NCBI GenBank assembly: GCA_900542495.1
Contig: UQNW01000014.1
Coordinates: 24,011-88,010 of the forward strand
From: an uncultured Roseburia sp.
GTDB lineage: Bacteria > Bacillota > Clostridia > Lachnospirales > Lachnospiraceae
Length of the DNA: 64,000 bases
Direction of reading: 5' to 3'
Of the stretch, positions 27,456-36,467 are shown piece after piece (the stretch's first letter is position 1; each line of letters starts with the position of its first letter). A program made the position numbers and the translations under genes. Below the pieces are notes generated by a model. It was not told the origin of the DNA and did no database searches. It saw nothing but the letters and a program-made list of their open reading frames with translations.

Positions 27456-29111
27456 TCAGACTTTCTCTGCCATCGCATTCATCAGAGTCGGGATCAACTG
27501 CTTCTTTCTTGAAATGATCCCCTCTAAGAGAATGCCATTTTCATTTTCTTCTCTTTCAAATGCATCTGCAAGGATCCTGCCTGCATCATGCCCCTCAAAA
27601 ATCACCCTGGAAGACTCTTCCAAAATATCTGTCAGCATCACATAGACCATGTCGATCCGCTTCTCACCCAGAACTTCTTTTAAGAACGGACGGAGCTTCT
27701 CTGCTACTTTATCAAGTTCTTCACGGCTCATGGCGCTGATCTGTGCAACTCCGAAGTCAAACTCATCCGTATGGAAAATCTTGAAATCAGAATAAAAAAT
27801 TTCCTCTGTCGTCTTATTTTTGAAATCGCTTCCCGCCTTGAACATGTTCTTTGCATGAGTCTCAATATCTACTTTTGCAATCTTTGCCAGAGCCTCTGCA
27901 GCCAGAATGTCTAGCTGTGTGCAGGTCGGAGAACGGAACATTAACGTGTCTGACAGAATCGCTGACAATAACAATCCTGCAATATGCTGCGGGATCTCGA
28001 TATTTTTCTCACCGAACATCTGGTAAATGATCGTGGACGTACATCCCAACGGCTGATTTCTGAAATAGACCGGAGAGATCGTCTCTAAGCTTCCCAGTCT
28101 GTGATGATCGATGATCTCTAAGATTTCTGCCTCATTGATATTATCTACCGCCTGCGACTTCTCATTGTGATCCACCAGAATGACCTGTTTTTTCTGCATG
28201 CTCATCAGGTTACGTCTGGATACCATTCCGAGATAGTTTCCATTTTCATCCAAAATCGGGAAATCACGGTGTCTGATTTTTGACATTGTCTCTTTGACAT
28301 CATCCACATAATCATCAATATCAAATGTCACAAGATGCTCTCTCGTCATAAATTCTTTGATTGGCATGCTCTGATTGATCAATCTGGCAATGGAAAACGT
28401 GTCATATGGTGTTGTGATAATCACACAGTCTTTTTTATTCGCCATCTGAATGACTTCCGGGTCTACCTCAAATCCACAGCCTACAATGATACAGCTTGCA
28501 TTGGACTCTAATGCACGGATCTGCACTTCTTTCTGCGGTCCGAGAATGACCATATCATCCGCTTCGATGTATTCCGATAAAAATCCAAGGTCAGACGCTC
28601 CGACAACAACTTTTCCACGGATAAAATACGCATGTTCATTTCCCGCGATAATATTGCCGTCCAAAGTCTCTGCAATATTCTTATACTGGGTTCTCGCTTT
28701 GGACAACACCCGGTTGTCATAAACATCCATGTAAGAGGTTGCAATATCCTTTGTTACGATCACACCCTCTAACTTTCCAAGCCGGTTTGTCACCGGAAGT
28801 GTTACGACATCTAACTTTTTCATGGTTTCCCATGCTTTTTTCAAAGAAATCTGCGAACTGATGCCGGCTGTTTTGCGGATGGAAATATCCTTGAGCTGTG
28901 CCCCTACATCTGTAATTAATTCTGGATCCTCCACCTTAAAATAATCCAGCACATACCGGGTTTCCTCACTGATCGCTCCGGCACGCTTTGGTACATACTG
29001 GCGCTCTCCCAGCTGGTTTTTCAGATATGCATAAGAAATTGCCGCACATATCGAATCCGTATCCGGATTCTTATGTCCGACAACCCATACTTTTTTTGGT
29101 TCAATATTCAT
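27456..29111 (-). CDS. ppaC: CBS/DRTGG-regulated manganese-dependent inorganic pyrophosphatase (family II)
   Basis: 551 residues, against about 310 for plain family II enzymes. The DHH domain supplies GHKNPDTDSICAA near the start and, after the insert, VDHNEKSQ and IIDHHRLG. Between them (about 70-310) lie a CBS motif pair interrupted by a DRTGG domain, which in clostridial relatives binds AMP and ADP (inhibition) or diadenosine polyphosphates (activation). The DHHA2 C-terminus ends with ILEGIISRKKQLIPTL. It hydrolyses pyrophosphate in the cytoplasm. It is 15 nt downstream of the coiled-coil gene, so they are probably co-transcribed. Confidence 0.93.
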   Translation of the reverse strand: MNIEPKKVWVVGHKNPDTDSICAAISYAYLKNQLGERQYVPKRAGAISEETRYVLDYFKVEDPELITDVGAQLKDISIRKTAGISSQISLKKAWETMKKLDVVTLPVTNRLGKLEGVIVTKDIATSYMDVYDNRVLSKARTQYKNIAETLDGNIIAGNEHAYFIRGKVVVGASDLGFLSEYIEADDMVILGPQKEVQIRALESNASCIIVGCGFEVDPEVIQMANKKDCVIITTPYDTFSIARLINQSMPIKEFMTREHLVTFDIDDYVDDVKETMSKIRHRDFPILDENGNYLGMVSRRNLMSMQKKQVILVDHNEKSQAVDNINEAEILEIIDHHRLGSLETISPVYFRNQPLGCTSTIIYQMFGEKNIEIPQHIAGLLLSAILSDTLMFRSPTCTQLDILAAEALAKIAKVDIETHAKNMFKAGSDFKNKTTEEIFYSDFKIFHTDEFDFGVAQISAMSREELDKVAEKLRPFLKEVLGEKRIDMVYVMLTDILEESSRVIFEGHDAGRILADAFEREENENGILLEGIISRKKQLIPTLMNAMAEKV

Positions 29112-29126
29112 AAATTCCTCACTACC

Positions 29127-29990
29127 TTAAAAATTAAAAACGCCTAATGAATATAAAATAAATGCAACCAGCATCACAAAATTGATAATGGAAAACCAGG
29201 AAAGTACTTTGACATATCCCTTTACAGCGCCAACGCTTTTCTCCATCTCATCCATTTTTTCAATTTTAGAATCAAACTCGTTGAACAGATCCTGAATATT
29301 GCGATAGCATTTTACATTCTCGGAGTGAACTTTCTCTGAAAGATCCGTTTTGATAGAATCCAGCTGGGAGGTTGCATTCTCCAGCAATGCCTTCACTTCT
29401 GCGACCTGCTCATCGCTTACTTTCTTATTGGCTGCTGTCTGTTCTTCGATAAACTGTCTGCCTGCCTCGATCTGATCTTCTCCAAGCTTTTTGCTGGCTG
29501 CGATCTGATTCTCATTTAACTTGCGGTTTGCCTCTAACTGTTCCTCAGTCACTCTCTTCACATCTGCGACCTGCTTTGAGACACTTATTTCAATCTCATT
29601 CATCTTCGCAGTGACACGTTCTGCAAGCTCGTCTACTTTTTTGCTGAAATCAGATACGATCTCATCTGCCTCTTCCTGTCTCTCATTTAAGATCTGCTCT
29701 AGTTCCTGCGCTTTGTCTTCTCTCTCATTCACAAGATTCTGCAGCTCCTGTACCTTGCTCTCCTTGGATGTCAATAAATTCTGTAACTGTTTTGCTTTCT
29801 CCCTGAATTCATCGATCTGACTTAATAAAAAATCTTCTTTTTCCACTTTACTATGTATCCTTTCCTTAGCACGCACCACTTTTCCTGCGTGTTCTGTTTT
29901 ATCTTCTTTTGCATTCAGCCTTGCAGACGGCTGTGTAATTTTTTTCTTCTTCCGGTAATTCTGTGCTATTCTCTGAAACAGACCTGCCAT
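29127..29990 (-). CDS. Long coiled-coil protein with C-terminal membrane anchor
   Basis: 287 residues, start with GGAGGAGAC upstream. After a basic N-terminus, residues about 55-115 form a heptad coiled coil with a 14-residue repeat (ELQNLVNEREDKAQ, ELEQILNERQEEAD). Then come five successive 11-residue units (TEEQLEANRKL, NENQIAASKKL, GEDQIEAGRQF, IEEQTAANKKV, SDEQVAEVKAL), a hendecad pattern. A single membrane helix (FSIINFVMLVAFILYSLGVF) ends the chain, so most of it should lie in the cytoplasm. No family is recognised; a structural or cell-division role is possible. Confidence 0.75.
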   Translation of the reverse strand: MAGLFQRIAQNYRKKKKITQPSARLNAKEDKTEHAGKVVRAKERIHSKVEKEDFLLSQIDEFREKAKQLQNLLTSKESKVQELQNLVNEREDKAQELEQILNERQEEADEIVSDFSKKVDELAERVTAKMNEIEISVSKQVADVKRVTEEQLEANRKLNENQIAASKKLGEDQIEAGRQFIEEQTAANKKVSDEQVAEVKALLENATSQLDSIKTDLSEKVHSENVKCYRNIQDLFNEFDSKIEKMDEMEKSVGAVKGYVKVLSWFSIINFVMLVAFILYSLGVFNF

Positions 29991-30126
29991 TTACGTCTCC
30001 TCCCACAGCCAGCCTAAAATAAACTATATTTATTTTACCATTTGCGCTTTTTCTTGTAAAGGAAAAACCTTCCTTTACATTATGTTATCCTGTAGCTGAC
30101 AGTTTAAGGTATCCTTTGGATTTAAA

Positions 30127-30154
30127 AGAAGCGGTTCCAGACGGAACCGCTTCT
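30127..30154 (-). terminator. Intrinsic terminator of the PTS operon
   Basis: AGAAGCGGTTCC and its exact complement with a 4-nt loop; on the minus strand the stem runs into TTTT. It lies about 70 nt past the EIICB stop. Confidence 0.85.
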
Positions 30155-30225
30155 GATAAGAAAGGGATTATACTTATTTGCTTATTTTGTTATGAATGAT
30201 ATTCATACTTCAAAATTGCCGTTCA

Positions 30226-31698
30226 TTATTTACATAATTTTTTGAACTCATCAGCTACGAACTGTACTTTTGTTCCAACAACAACCTGAACAGCTGTTTT
30301 ACTTGGTCTGATAACGCCAGCTGCACCGGCAGATTTGATTTTCTTCTCATCTACTAAAGAGCTGTCTTTTACTTCAAGACGAAGTCTTGTAATACAGTTA
30401 TCAATGCTTGTAACGTTTGCTGCACCACCAACACCTTCTAAGATTGTTGCTGCTACAGTTGTGTAATCGCTGCTTCCAAGATCAACTTTTTTCTCTGCTT
30501 CTACATCATCATCTTCTCTACCAGGAGTCTTTAAGTCAAACTTTGTGATAGCGAAACGGAATACAACGTAGAATACGATAAATGCTGCGATTCCAAGAGG
30601 AATGATCATCCATGTATTCTTTGCTGCCGGAAGGGGTGCAGAGAAGATTAAGTCAGTTGCTCCGGCGGAGAAACTGAATCCTGCTCTGAATCCAACTAAT
30701 ACAGTAATAACTGTGAAGATACCATATAATGCTGCATATACAACGTAAAGAGCTGGTGCAAGGAACATGAAACCAAACTCGAATGGCTCTGTAACACCAC
30801 AAACGAATGCACAAAGAGCTGCGGAAGCTACAAGTCCGATTGCTAATTTCTTCTTGTCACTCTTAGCTGTGTGAACCATAGCAAGAGCTGCACCCGGGAC
30901 ACCGAACATCATACATGGGAAGAATCCAGACATATACATACCTAAATCCCATGATACATCAGCAGATGTCTCACCTGCCCAGAAGTGCTGCAGATCTCCA
31001 AGTCCGATCGTATCGAACCAGAATACGTTGTTTAATGCATGGTGTAATCCGGTTGGAATCAGTAATCTGTTTAAGAATGCATAAATACCTGCACCAACAG
31101 GTCCAAGTCCAACAATACTTTCACCAATTGCAACTAATGCACCAAATAATAATGGCCAGATAAATAACAGGATTGCTGAAACAATAATAGAAACAACACC
31201 TGCAACGATTGCTACGCAACGTTTACCACTGAAGAATGATAACCAGTCAGGTAATTTTGTACCTTTGAATTTGTTGTAGCATGTTGCACCGATAATACCT
31301 GCAAGGATACCGATAAATGGGTTTGCAATTTTACCAAATGCAAGAGATTTTGTTGCATTGTCAGCGATTGCTGGCATTAATGTTGTAACTGTTCCTACGG
31401 AAAGAAGGTTTGTCATCATTAACCATGATGCTAATGCTGCAAGACCTGCTGTACCATCATTGTCGTCTGCCATTCCGACACCGACACCGATAACAAAAAG
31501 AATTGCCATGTTATCAATTAAAGCTCCACCTGCTTTTACAAGGAAGAAACCGATCATCTCAACGATACCGGTAACATCACCACCCTGCATGGTAGATGGA
31601 CAAAGCGCATATCCAATACCCATTAAGATACCACAGATTGGAAGACACGCAACTGGAAGCATTAAAGCTTTTCCTAATTTCTGCAAATACTTCATCAT
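30226..31698 (-). CDS. PTS EIICB, glucose/N-acetylglucosamine family
   Basis: 490 residues. The N-terminal 390 residues are the EIIC membrane channel with about ten hydrophobic segments and the sugar-site region PTGLHHALNNVFWF; GVTEPFEFGFMF is the family signature. The EIIB domain follows a charged linker, with the phosphorylated cysteine in SIDNCITRLRLEV. No EIIA is fused; a separate EIIA gene is just upstream. The QHFWAG segment after the HH motif resembles N-acetylglucosamine permeases more than glucose ones, but I leave the sugar open. It is last in the LicT-controlled operon. Confidence 0.9.
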   Translation of the reverse strand: MMKYLQKLGKALMLPVACLPICGILMGIGYALCPSTMQGGDVTGIVEMIGFFLVKAGGALIDNMAILFVIGVGVGMADDNDGTAGLAALASWLMMTNLLSVGTVTTLMPAIADNATKSLAFGKIANPFIGILAGIIGATCYNKFKGTKLPDWLSFFSGKRCVAIVAGVVSIIVSAILLFIWPLLFGALVAIGESIVGLGPVGAGIYAFLNRLLIPTGLHHALNNVFWFDTIGLGDLQHFWAGETSADVSWDLGMYMSGFFPCMMFGVPGAALAMVHTAKSDKKKLAIGLVASAALCAFVCGVTEPFEFGFMFLAPALYVVYAALYGIFTVITVLVGFRAGFSFSAGATDLIFSAPLPAAKNTWMIIPLGIAAFIVFYVVFRFAITKFDLKTPGREDDDVEAEKKVDLGSSDYTTVAATILEGVGGAANVTSIDNCITRLRLEVKDSSLVDEKKIKSAGAAGVIRPSKTAVQVVVGTKVQFVADEFKKLCK

Positions 31699-31798
31699 AC
31701 TAAAAGCTCCTCCTTTTTTTATAATCCCTTTTAGTTTTATTTTATACCGTTAGAAACACGGCTAAAATACGTTTTTCATATCACAGATCCCTGTCTGT

Positions 31799-32281
31799 TT
31801 ATTTCTTTAAGATCAGAACTGTATCACCCGGATTGACATCAGATCCTGTCACTGCTTCCACGGTCTGATAGTCCGATGTGTTGCATACAACCATAGGTGT
31901 GATCACATCATAACCTGCTGCTTTCACTGCCTCAAGGTCAACCGAGATCAGAAGATCTCCTTTTTTCACCGCATCCCCATTTCCTTTATGGGCGGTAAAA
32001 TGTTCTCCCTTTAATGCGACAGTATCTAATCCGATATGCACAAGCAATTCCACGCCCTCTGTGGTCGTCATGCTCACTGCATGCTTCGTATCAAATAACA
32101 TCTCGATCGTGCCGTCTGCCGGTGCGTAAATCTTACCATCCTCCGGCTGGATTGCAACACCCTTGCCTAAGATTTCTTCTCCGAATGTCGGATCACTTAC
32201 CTGACTGATTGGAACTGCCTTTCCTTTGACCGGTGCACCAATCTCAATTCCTTTGTCTTTTTTCTTCAAAAAATCGAACAC
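31799..32281 (-). CDS. crr: PTS EIIA, glucose type
   Basis: 160 residues, single EIIA-Glc domain. The phospho-accepting histidine is in ELLVHIGLDTVAL and a second active-site histidine region is HTKH-like (DTKHAVSMTT). It passes phosphate from HPr to the EIICB protein encoded 100 nt downstream. It sits between licT and the EIICB gene in one operon. Confidence 0.93.
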   Translation of the reverse strand: MFDFLKKKDKGIEIGAPVKGKAVPISQVSDPTFGEEILGKGVAIQPEDGKIYAPADGTIEMLFDTKHAVSMTTTEGVELLVHIGLDTVALKGEHFTAHKGNGDAVKKGDLLISVDLEAVKAAGYDVITPMVVCNTSDYQTVEAVTGSDVNPGDTVLILKK

Positions 32282-32313
32282 CTTAATCCCTCTTTTCTGT
32301 ATTATGATGTACT

Positions 32314-33147
32314 TTAGTCTGTCATGCAGACACGCTTAATATGTATCGCAAGAAACATGATCTCCTCGCCGGATATCTGACCGCCGTACTCTTTTTCAAT
32401 ATATTCTGCAATATGTTTACTGCACTCATACTCTCCCGGATACTTGTTCTCCATCAGCTTTGCAAATTCGATCTCCTCATCTTTCAACAACTCATGCCGG
32501 TAAAGACGCTGTGCCAAAAACTTCAGATGTGTGACAAATCTCTCATAGTGGAGCGATTCCTCATCAAATTCAATGCCCATCTCCTGTTTGACCAGTTCTA
32601 AGATCCCCTGTATCATATTCGTCATTGCAAAGGTATCGTTGATCGTTGTATCGTACTCTGCATTCACAAAATGGAGTGCGATAAATCCCGCCTCATCCTC
32701 TGAAAACTTTGTTCCGAGTTTTTCATTCAAAAGATTGATCGCATATTTTCCCATCAGGTATTCCTGATGATAAAACTTCTTGATTTCCCACAGCAGTGCA
32801 TTCTTCAGCTGGATTCCCTGCACCTGTCTCTGAATCGCAAAATTGATATGATCTGTCAGTGTGATATAAATACTCTGATTCAACTGTACATTCAGATTCT
32901 TTTTCGCATAGGTAATGATATCACTCGTGAGCTGCATATGCTCTAATGGAATGTTCTCTAAAATCTCCTGAAACTGCCGGGAAAGCTTCTCGTTCTCAAT
33001 CCGGAAAACCTTCTCGACCCTGCTCTCATCAATCGCATCACCCGTATGTGCCTTGAATCCAATCCCCTTACCCATGATAACAACTTCCTGCTGATTCTCA
33101 TCATATGCTGATATTACGTTGTTATTAATCACTTTCTGGATAACCAT
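32314..33147 (-). CDS. licT: BglG/LicT-family transcriptional antiterminator
   Basis: 277 residues: an N-terminal CAT RNA-binding domain (VIQKVINNNVISAYDENQQE, then GKGIGF), followed by PRD1 (about 65-170, LTDHINFAI and ALHFVNAE histidine regions) and PRD2 (about 170-277, HYERFVTHLKFL and LAIHIKRV). The PRDs are phosphorylated by HPr and EII proteins. A consensus RAT element overlaps a terminator about 100 nt upstream of its own start, so it should antiterminate its own operon (licT, EIIA, EIICB). Being in a ptsG-like setting, a glcT name is also possible. Confidence 0.92.
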   Translation of the reverse strand: MVIQKVINNNVISAYDENQQEVVIMGKGIGFKAHTGDAIDESRVEKVFRIENEKLSRQFQEILENIPLEHMQLTSDIITYAKKNLNVQLNQSIYITLTDHINFAIQRQVQGIQLKNALLWEIKKFYHQEYLMGKYAINLLNEKLGTKFSEDEAGFIALHFVNAEYDTTINDTFAMTNMIQGILELVKQEMGIEFDEESLHYERFVTHLKFLAQRLYRHELLKDEEIEFAKLMENKYPGEYECSKHIAEYIEKEYGGQISGEEIMFLAIHIKRVCMTD

Positions 33148-33203
33148 ATGCCACTCCGTTTTTATTTGATAAAAGCCTCTGTTTTACTGTGCATTCTAAA
33201 AAG

Positions 33204-33275
33204 AAAAACCAAATTTTACAAAATCCAAGTATAGAAATGTAAAATCTGGTTTTGCCTGCTTATCAGTAACAATCC
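33204..33275 (-). promoter_or_regulatory. RAT antiterminator overlapping a terminator (LicT target)
   Basis: On the minus strand 33248-33275 reads GGATTGTTACTG, then GCAGGCAAAACC, the classic ribonucleic antiterminator of the BglG/LicT family. Its 3' end overlaps a terminator (arms about 33204-33220 and 33239-33254, followed by T-rich sequence), so the two structures exclude each other. Confidence 0.9.
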
Positions 33276-33302
33276 AATATTTTATTCGCTTGATTTAAGA
33301 AA

Positions 33303-33331
33303 ATTTTAACATTCATTGTTTATTATGTCAA
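33303..33331 (-). promoter_or_regulatory. Promoter of the licT-EIIA-EIICB operon
   Basis: TTGACA (33326-33331), 17-nt spacer, TAAAAT (33303-33308) on the minus strand; transcription would start about 20 nt ahead of the RAT element. Confidence 0.8.
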
Positions 33332-33432
33332 GTTTTATTCCTGCTTATTTTTCTTTTTTGTAAGCATTTACTATATATGCATCTAAAACCTATACATAAT
33401 AGCCAATATCTTTTCCATCTTCTACCGGAGTT

Positions 33433-33690
33433 TTACAGATTCGTTTCAAAGAACGCTTTTATTGCATCACATGCTGCACCTTCGTCGTCGCCTTCTACCT
33501 TTACAGTCACAGTCTGATTTTTTTTGACTCCCATTCCCATAACTGCCATCAGTCGGGAAGCATCTACAGATTTTCCATCTTTTTCAAGTGTTACTTTGCT
33601 CTGGAAATTTTTCACTTCCTTTACAAGCATCCCTGCCGGTCTTGCATGGATTCCCAACTCGTCTTTTACTGTGTAACTGAATGATTTCAT
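33433..33690 (-). CDS. ptsH: HPr phosphocarrier protein
   Basis: 85 residues from the ATG at 33690 (MKSFSYTVKDELGIHARPAG), about 8 nt after AAGGAGG; an ATG two codons earlier is too close to that site. His15 (GIHARPAG) accepts phosphate from EI. The usual regulatory Ser46 region (KSIMGVMSLG in Bacillus) reads SRLMAVMGMG: position 46 is Arg and the serine is at 45. Kinase-dependent carbon catabolite control through this protein may therefore differ. It lies 20 nt after ptsI, the reverse of the common ptsH-ptsI order. Confidence 0.93.
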   Translation of the reverse strand: MKSFSYTVKDELGIHARPAGMLVKEVKNFQSKVTLEKDGKSVDASRLMAVMGMGVKKNQTVTVKVEGDDEGAACDAIKAFFETNL

Positions 33691-33710
33691 TTTCATTTCC
33701 TCCTTAAACA

Positions 33711-35330
33711 TTAAGCATTTAATATTTTATCTCTTACAGGCAGCACCATTGCCGGTGATACCGATAATTCATCAATTCCCATTTTTACAAATGTCTCCGT
33801 AAGCGTTAAGTCTGCCCCGAGTTCCCCACAGATACCTGCCCAGATTCCCGCTTTGTGTGCGCTGTCAATGACCATCTGGATCATCTTGAGCACTGCTGGA
33901 TGATGGGAGTCATAAAACTGGTCAAGCTTTGCATTCTGCCTGTCGATCGCGAGCGTATACTGTGTCAGGTCGTTGGTTCCAATACTGAAAAAGTCAACCT
34001 CTTTTGCCAGTTCATCTGCGATCATCACCGCTGCCGGTGTCTCGATCATAATGCCAAATTCCACATTTTTAAACGGAATGCCTTCTGAGGTCAGCTCTGC
34101 TTTTACCTCTTCCATAATCTCTTTGACTTTTCTCACTTCCCATACCGATGCGATCATCGGGATCATAATGGAAATATTGCCGAACATGCTGGCGCGGAGC
34201 AGTGCTCTCAACTGTGTCTTGAAAATATCCGGCTGATCCAGACAGATCCTCACGGCACGGTAACCAAGCGCCGGATTGTCCTCGTGTTCGAGTCCAAAGT
34301 AATCGATCTGCTTGTCTGCTCCAATATCCAGAGTACGGATAATGACTTTTTTTCCTGCCATCACTTCCGCAACCGTTTTATAGGACTGGAACTGCTCATC
34401 CTCTGTTGGGAAATGGTCACTCTGCAAATATAAAAACTCACTTCTGAAAAGTCCGATACCTGCTGCATCATTCTGTAAAACAGCGCCTAAATCTTTCACT
34501 TCGCCGATATTGGCATACAATTTTATTTCTTTGCCCTCTTTCGTGACGGTCGGCTTTCCCTTTAATTGCTGCAGTAATTCCTGACGGTTCTTTTCGTCCT
34601 GCTGCTTTTTCTCATATTCTCTTAATGTCTCCTCATCCGGATCAATGATCACGATCCCCTTGAATCCGTCCACGATCGCCATTTTTCCATTCACTTCTTT
34701 CGGAACTGCTGTGGATACCAGAGCCGGAATGTTCATCGTCCTCGCCAAGATTGCGGTATGTGAATTCGTAGAGCCATGTCGTGTCACAAAGGCAAGCACT
34801 GTCTCACGGTCTAACTGGATCGTCTCACTCGGTGCAAGATCATCTGCTGCTATGATATATTTTTCTTTTTCTGCTCCAGAAGTGTTCACCTTTTCTTCTT
34901 TCTGCGATAAAACACGGATCACACGCTCCGAGATGTCCTTCACATCTGCTGCACGTTCCTTCATATAATCGTCGTCCATATCTGCGAACATTCTGGCAAA
35001 GTTATCGCCAGTCGTTGCCACGGCGAACTCTGCGTTGACGGACTGTGCCTCGATGATATTCCGGACAGAATCAAGATAGTCTTCATCCTCCAACATCATC
35101 TGGTGCACTTCAAAAATGGCTGCATTTGCCTCTCCTACTTCTTTGACCGCTTTGTCATAAAGTCCTTTCAGTTCTTCTGCCGCCTGATCTCTGGCTGCCT
35201 CAAAACGTGCGATCTCTGCTTTCGCATCCTCAATCTTCACTCGTCTGACTACATTGTTTTCTTTGGAAATCTCTTTGATTTTTCCGATTGCGATTCCCCC
35301 GAATGCAATCTTTCCGGTTATGTTCTGCAT
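33711..35330 (-). CDS. ptsI: PTS enzyme I (phosphoenolpyruvate-protein phosphotransferase)
   Basis: 539 residues from the ATG at 35330 (MQNITGKIAFGGIAIGK) with GAGGAGGAG upstream; a longer in-frame reading to 35405 lacks homology. The swivelling His domain shows FVTRHGSTNSHTAILARTM with the phospho-His in GSTNSH; the PEP-binding barrel has FLYLQSDHFPTEDEQF and EFGIMIETPAAV, FFSIGTNDLTQY, and the C-terminal Cys region GICGELGAD. It starts the PTS phosphorelay in the cytoplasm and is co-transcribed with ptsH. Confidence 0.95.
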   Translation of the reverse strand: MQNITGKIAFGGIAIGKIKEISKENNVVRRVKIEDAKAEIARFEAARDQAAEELKGLYDKAVKEVGEANAAIFEVHQMMLEDEDYLDSVRNIIEAQSVNAEFAVATTGDNFARMFADMDDDYMKERAADVKDISERVIRVLSQKEEKVNTSGAEKEKYIIAADDLAPSETIQLDRETVLAFVTRHGSTNSHTAILARTMNIPALVSTAVPKEVNGKMAIVDGFKGIVIIDPDEETLREYEKKQQDEKNRQELLQQLKGKPTVTKEGKEIKLYANIGEVKDLGAVLQNDAAGIGLFRSEFLYLQSDHFPTEDEQFQSYKTVAEVMAGKKVIIRTLDIGADKQIDYFGLEHEDNPALGYRAVRICLDQPDIFKTQLRALLRASMFGNISIMIPMIASVWEVRKVKEIMEEVKAELTSEGIPFKNVEFGIMIETPAAVMIADELAKEVDFFSIGTNDLTQYTLAIDRQNAKLDQFYDSHHPAVLKMIQMVIDSAHKAGIWAGICGELGADLTLTETFVKMGIDELSVSPAMVLPVRDKILNA

Positions 35331-35499
35331 TTGCTCCTCCTCACCAGACAGCTGATACCATTTTGGGAATCTGCCGTCAAAATTAAAAAAGCCGAAAAAG
35401 TTCACGCAGCCAACGGCGTCTTACTTTTCCGGTTTAGTACATTTGCATGTGAACTATCCTTAAAATATAATTTTATTATAAGTTTTCACAAAGTATTTG

Positions 35500-36240
35500 T
35501 CAACACAATTCTGCCAGTCTGTGTACTTTTGCTGCATCCACCACTTCATATTGATTCTTTTCCTGTATTCCTGCATAGGAGAAATCAACGTATTCATTCG
35601 AAGTTGTGATGTCTTTTTTCCATACCCGGCATGAACTGTGTACCTGATGAACTCCTGTATATGTCATTAGTTCTCTAACATTGTTCTCATTCACACCGCT
35701 TCCGGCAAGAATTTCAATCTCACTTCCATATTCCTTCTGAAGCTGTTTTAACCGTTCTCTTCCACTCCACACATCCGGTGCGCCGCCGCTCGTTAAGATT
35801 CGGTCTGCCCCAAGCCCAATCAATTGCTCGATCGTTTTCTTCTGATCGGCAACACAGTCAAAAGCGCGGTGAAACACCGCTTCCCTTCCCTGCTCATGTA
35901 TCAGATAGATGACTTCTTTTGTACGTTCTGTATCTAAGGTTTGATCCTCTTTTAAAAATCCGAAAGCAATCCCGTCTGCTCCATGCTCCAGCAAAAGTTT
36001 TGTATCCAAAATCATTGTCTGATATTCCTCCGCAGAATAACAGAATCCACCACCTCTCGGACGTACCATCGCCACAACAGGAATCTCACACTGTTCCTTC
36101 GCGCAGATCAGATTTGCCAGTGATGGGGTAAGACCGCCAAGATATAATGCACTGTTTAATTCTACCCTGTCGGCACCATTTTCATATGCTGTTTTTACAT
36201 CTTCAAAACTGCCGCAGCAGATTTCTAAAACTGATTTCAT
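35500..36240 (-). CDS. cutC: CutC family protein
   Basis: 246 residues, TIM-barrel. EICCGSFEDVKTAYENGADR at the N-terminus, PRGGGFCYS, FHRAFDC and ILTSGG are the family signature. CutC was named for copper homeostasis in E. coli, but that role is disputed and the reaction is unknown. A single gene between pts and nifJ. Confidence 0.93.
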   Translation of the reverse strand: MKSVLEICCGSFEDVKTAYENGADRVELNSALYLGGLTPSLANLICAKEQCEIPVVAMVRPRGGGFCYSAEEYQTMILDTKLLLEHGADGIAFGFLKEDQTLDTERTKEVIYLIHEQGREAVFHRAFDCVADQKKTIEQLIGLGADRILTSGGAPDVWSGRERLKQLQKEYGSEIEILAGSGVNENNVRELMTYTGVHQVHSSCRVWKKDITTSNEYVDFSYAGIQEKNQYEVVDAAKVHRLAELC

Positions 36241-36362
36241 AGGTTTGTCACAATTCCTTTTCTTATCATTCGGATTGATGATTGTTATTATAAACTTTCT
36301 ATCTTTTAAAATCTACTATCTACAAAAAATCTTTTTTTCATTTTCTCTATAAACAATAAAAT

Positions 36363-36381
36363 GAATGTTCCGCGAACATTC
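36363..36381. repeat. Small inverted repeat upstream of cutC
   Basis: GAATGTTC, three bases, GAACATTC. Located between the nifJ terminator and cutC; could be an operator for cutC or part of a compound terminator. Confidence 0.4.
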
Positions 36382-36396
36382 TATTGTCCTGAATGC

Positions 36397-36434
36397 AGAA
36401 AGCCCGGAAAGGCTTACGCCTTTCCGGGCTTTCT
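36397..36434 (-). terminator. Strong terminator of nifJ
   Basis: A 17-bp perfect stem (AGAAAGCCCGGAAAGGC and its complement) with a 4-nt loop, 34 nt past the nifJ stop. Confidence 0.85.
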
Positions 36435-36467
36435 GGAATTTACAATGACTCAGACAATGTCCAAATC

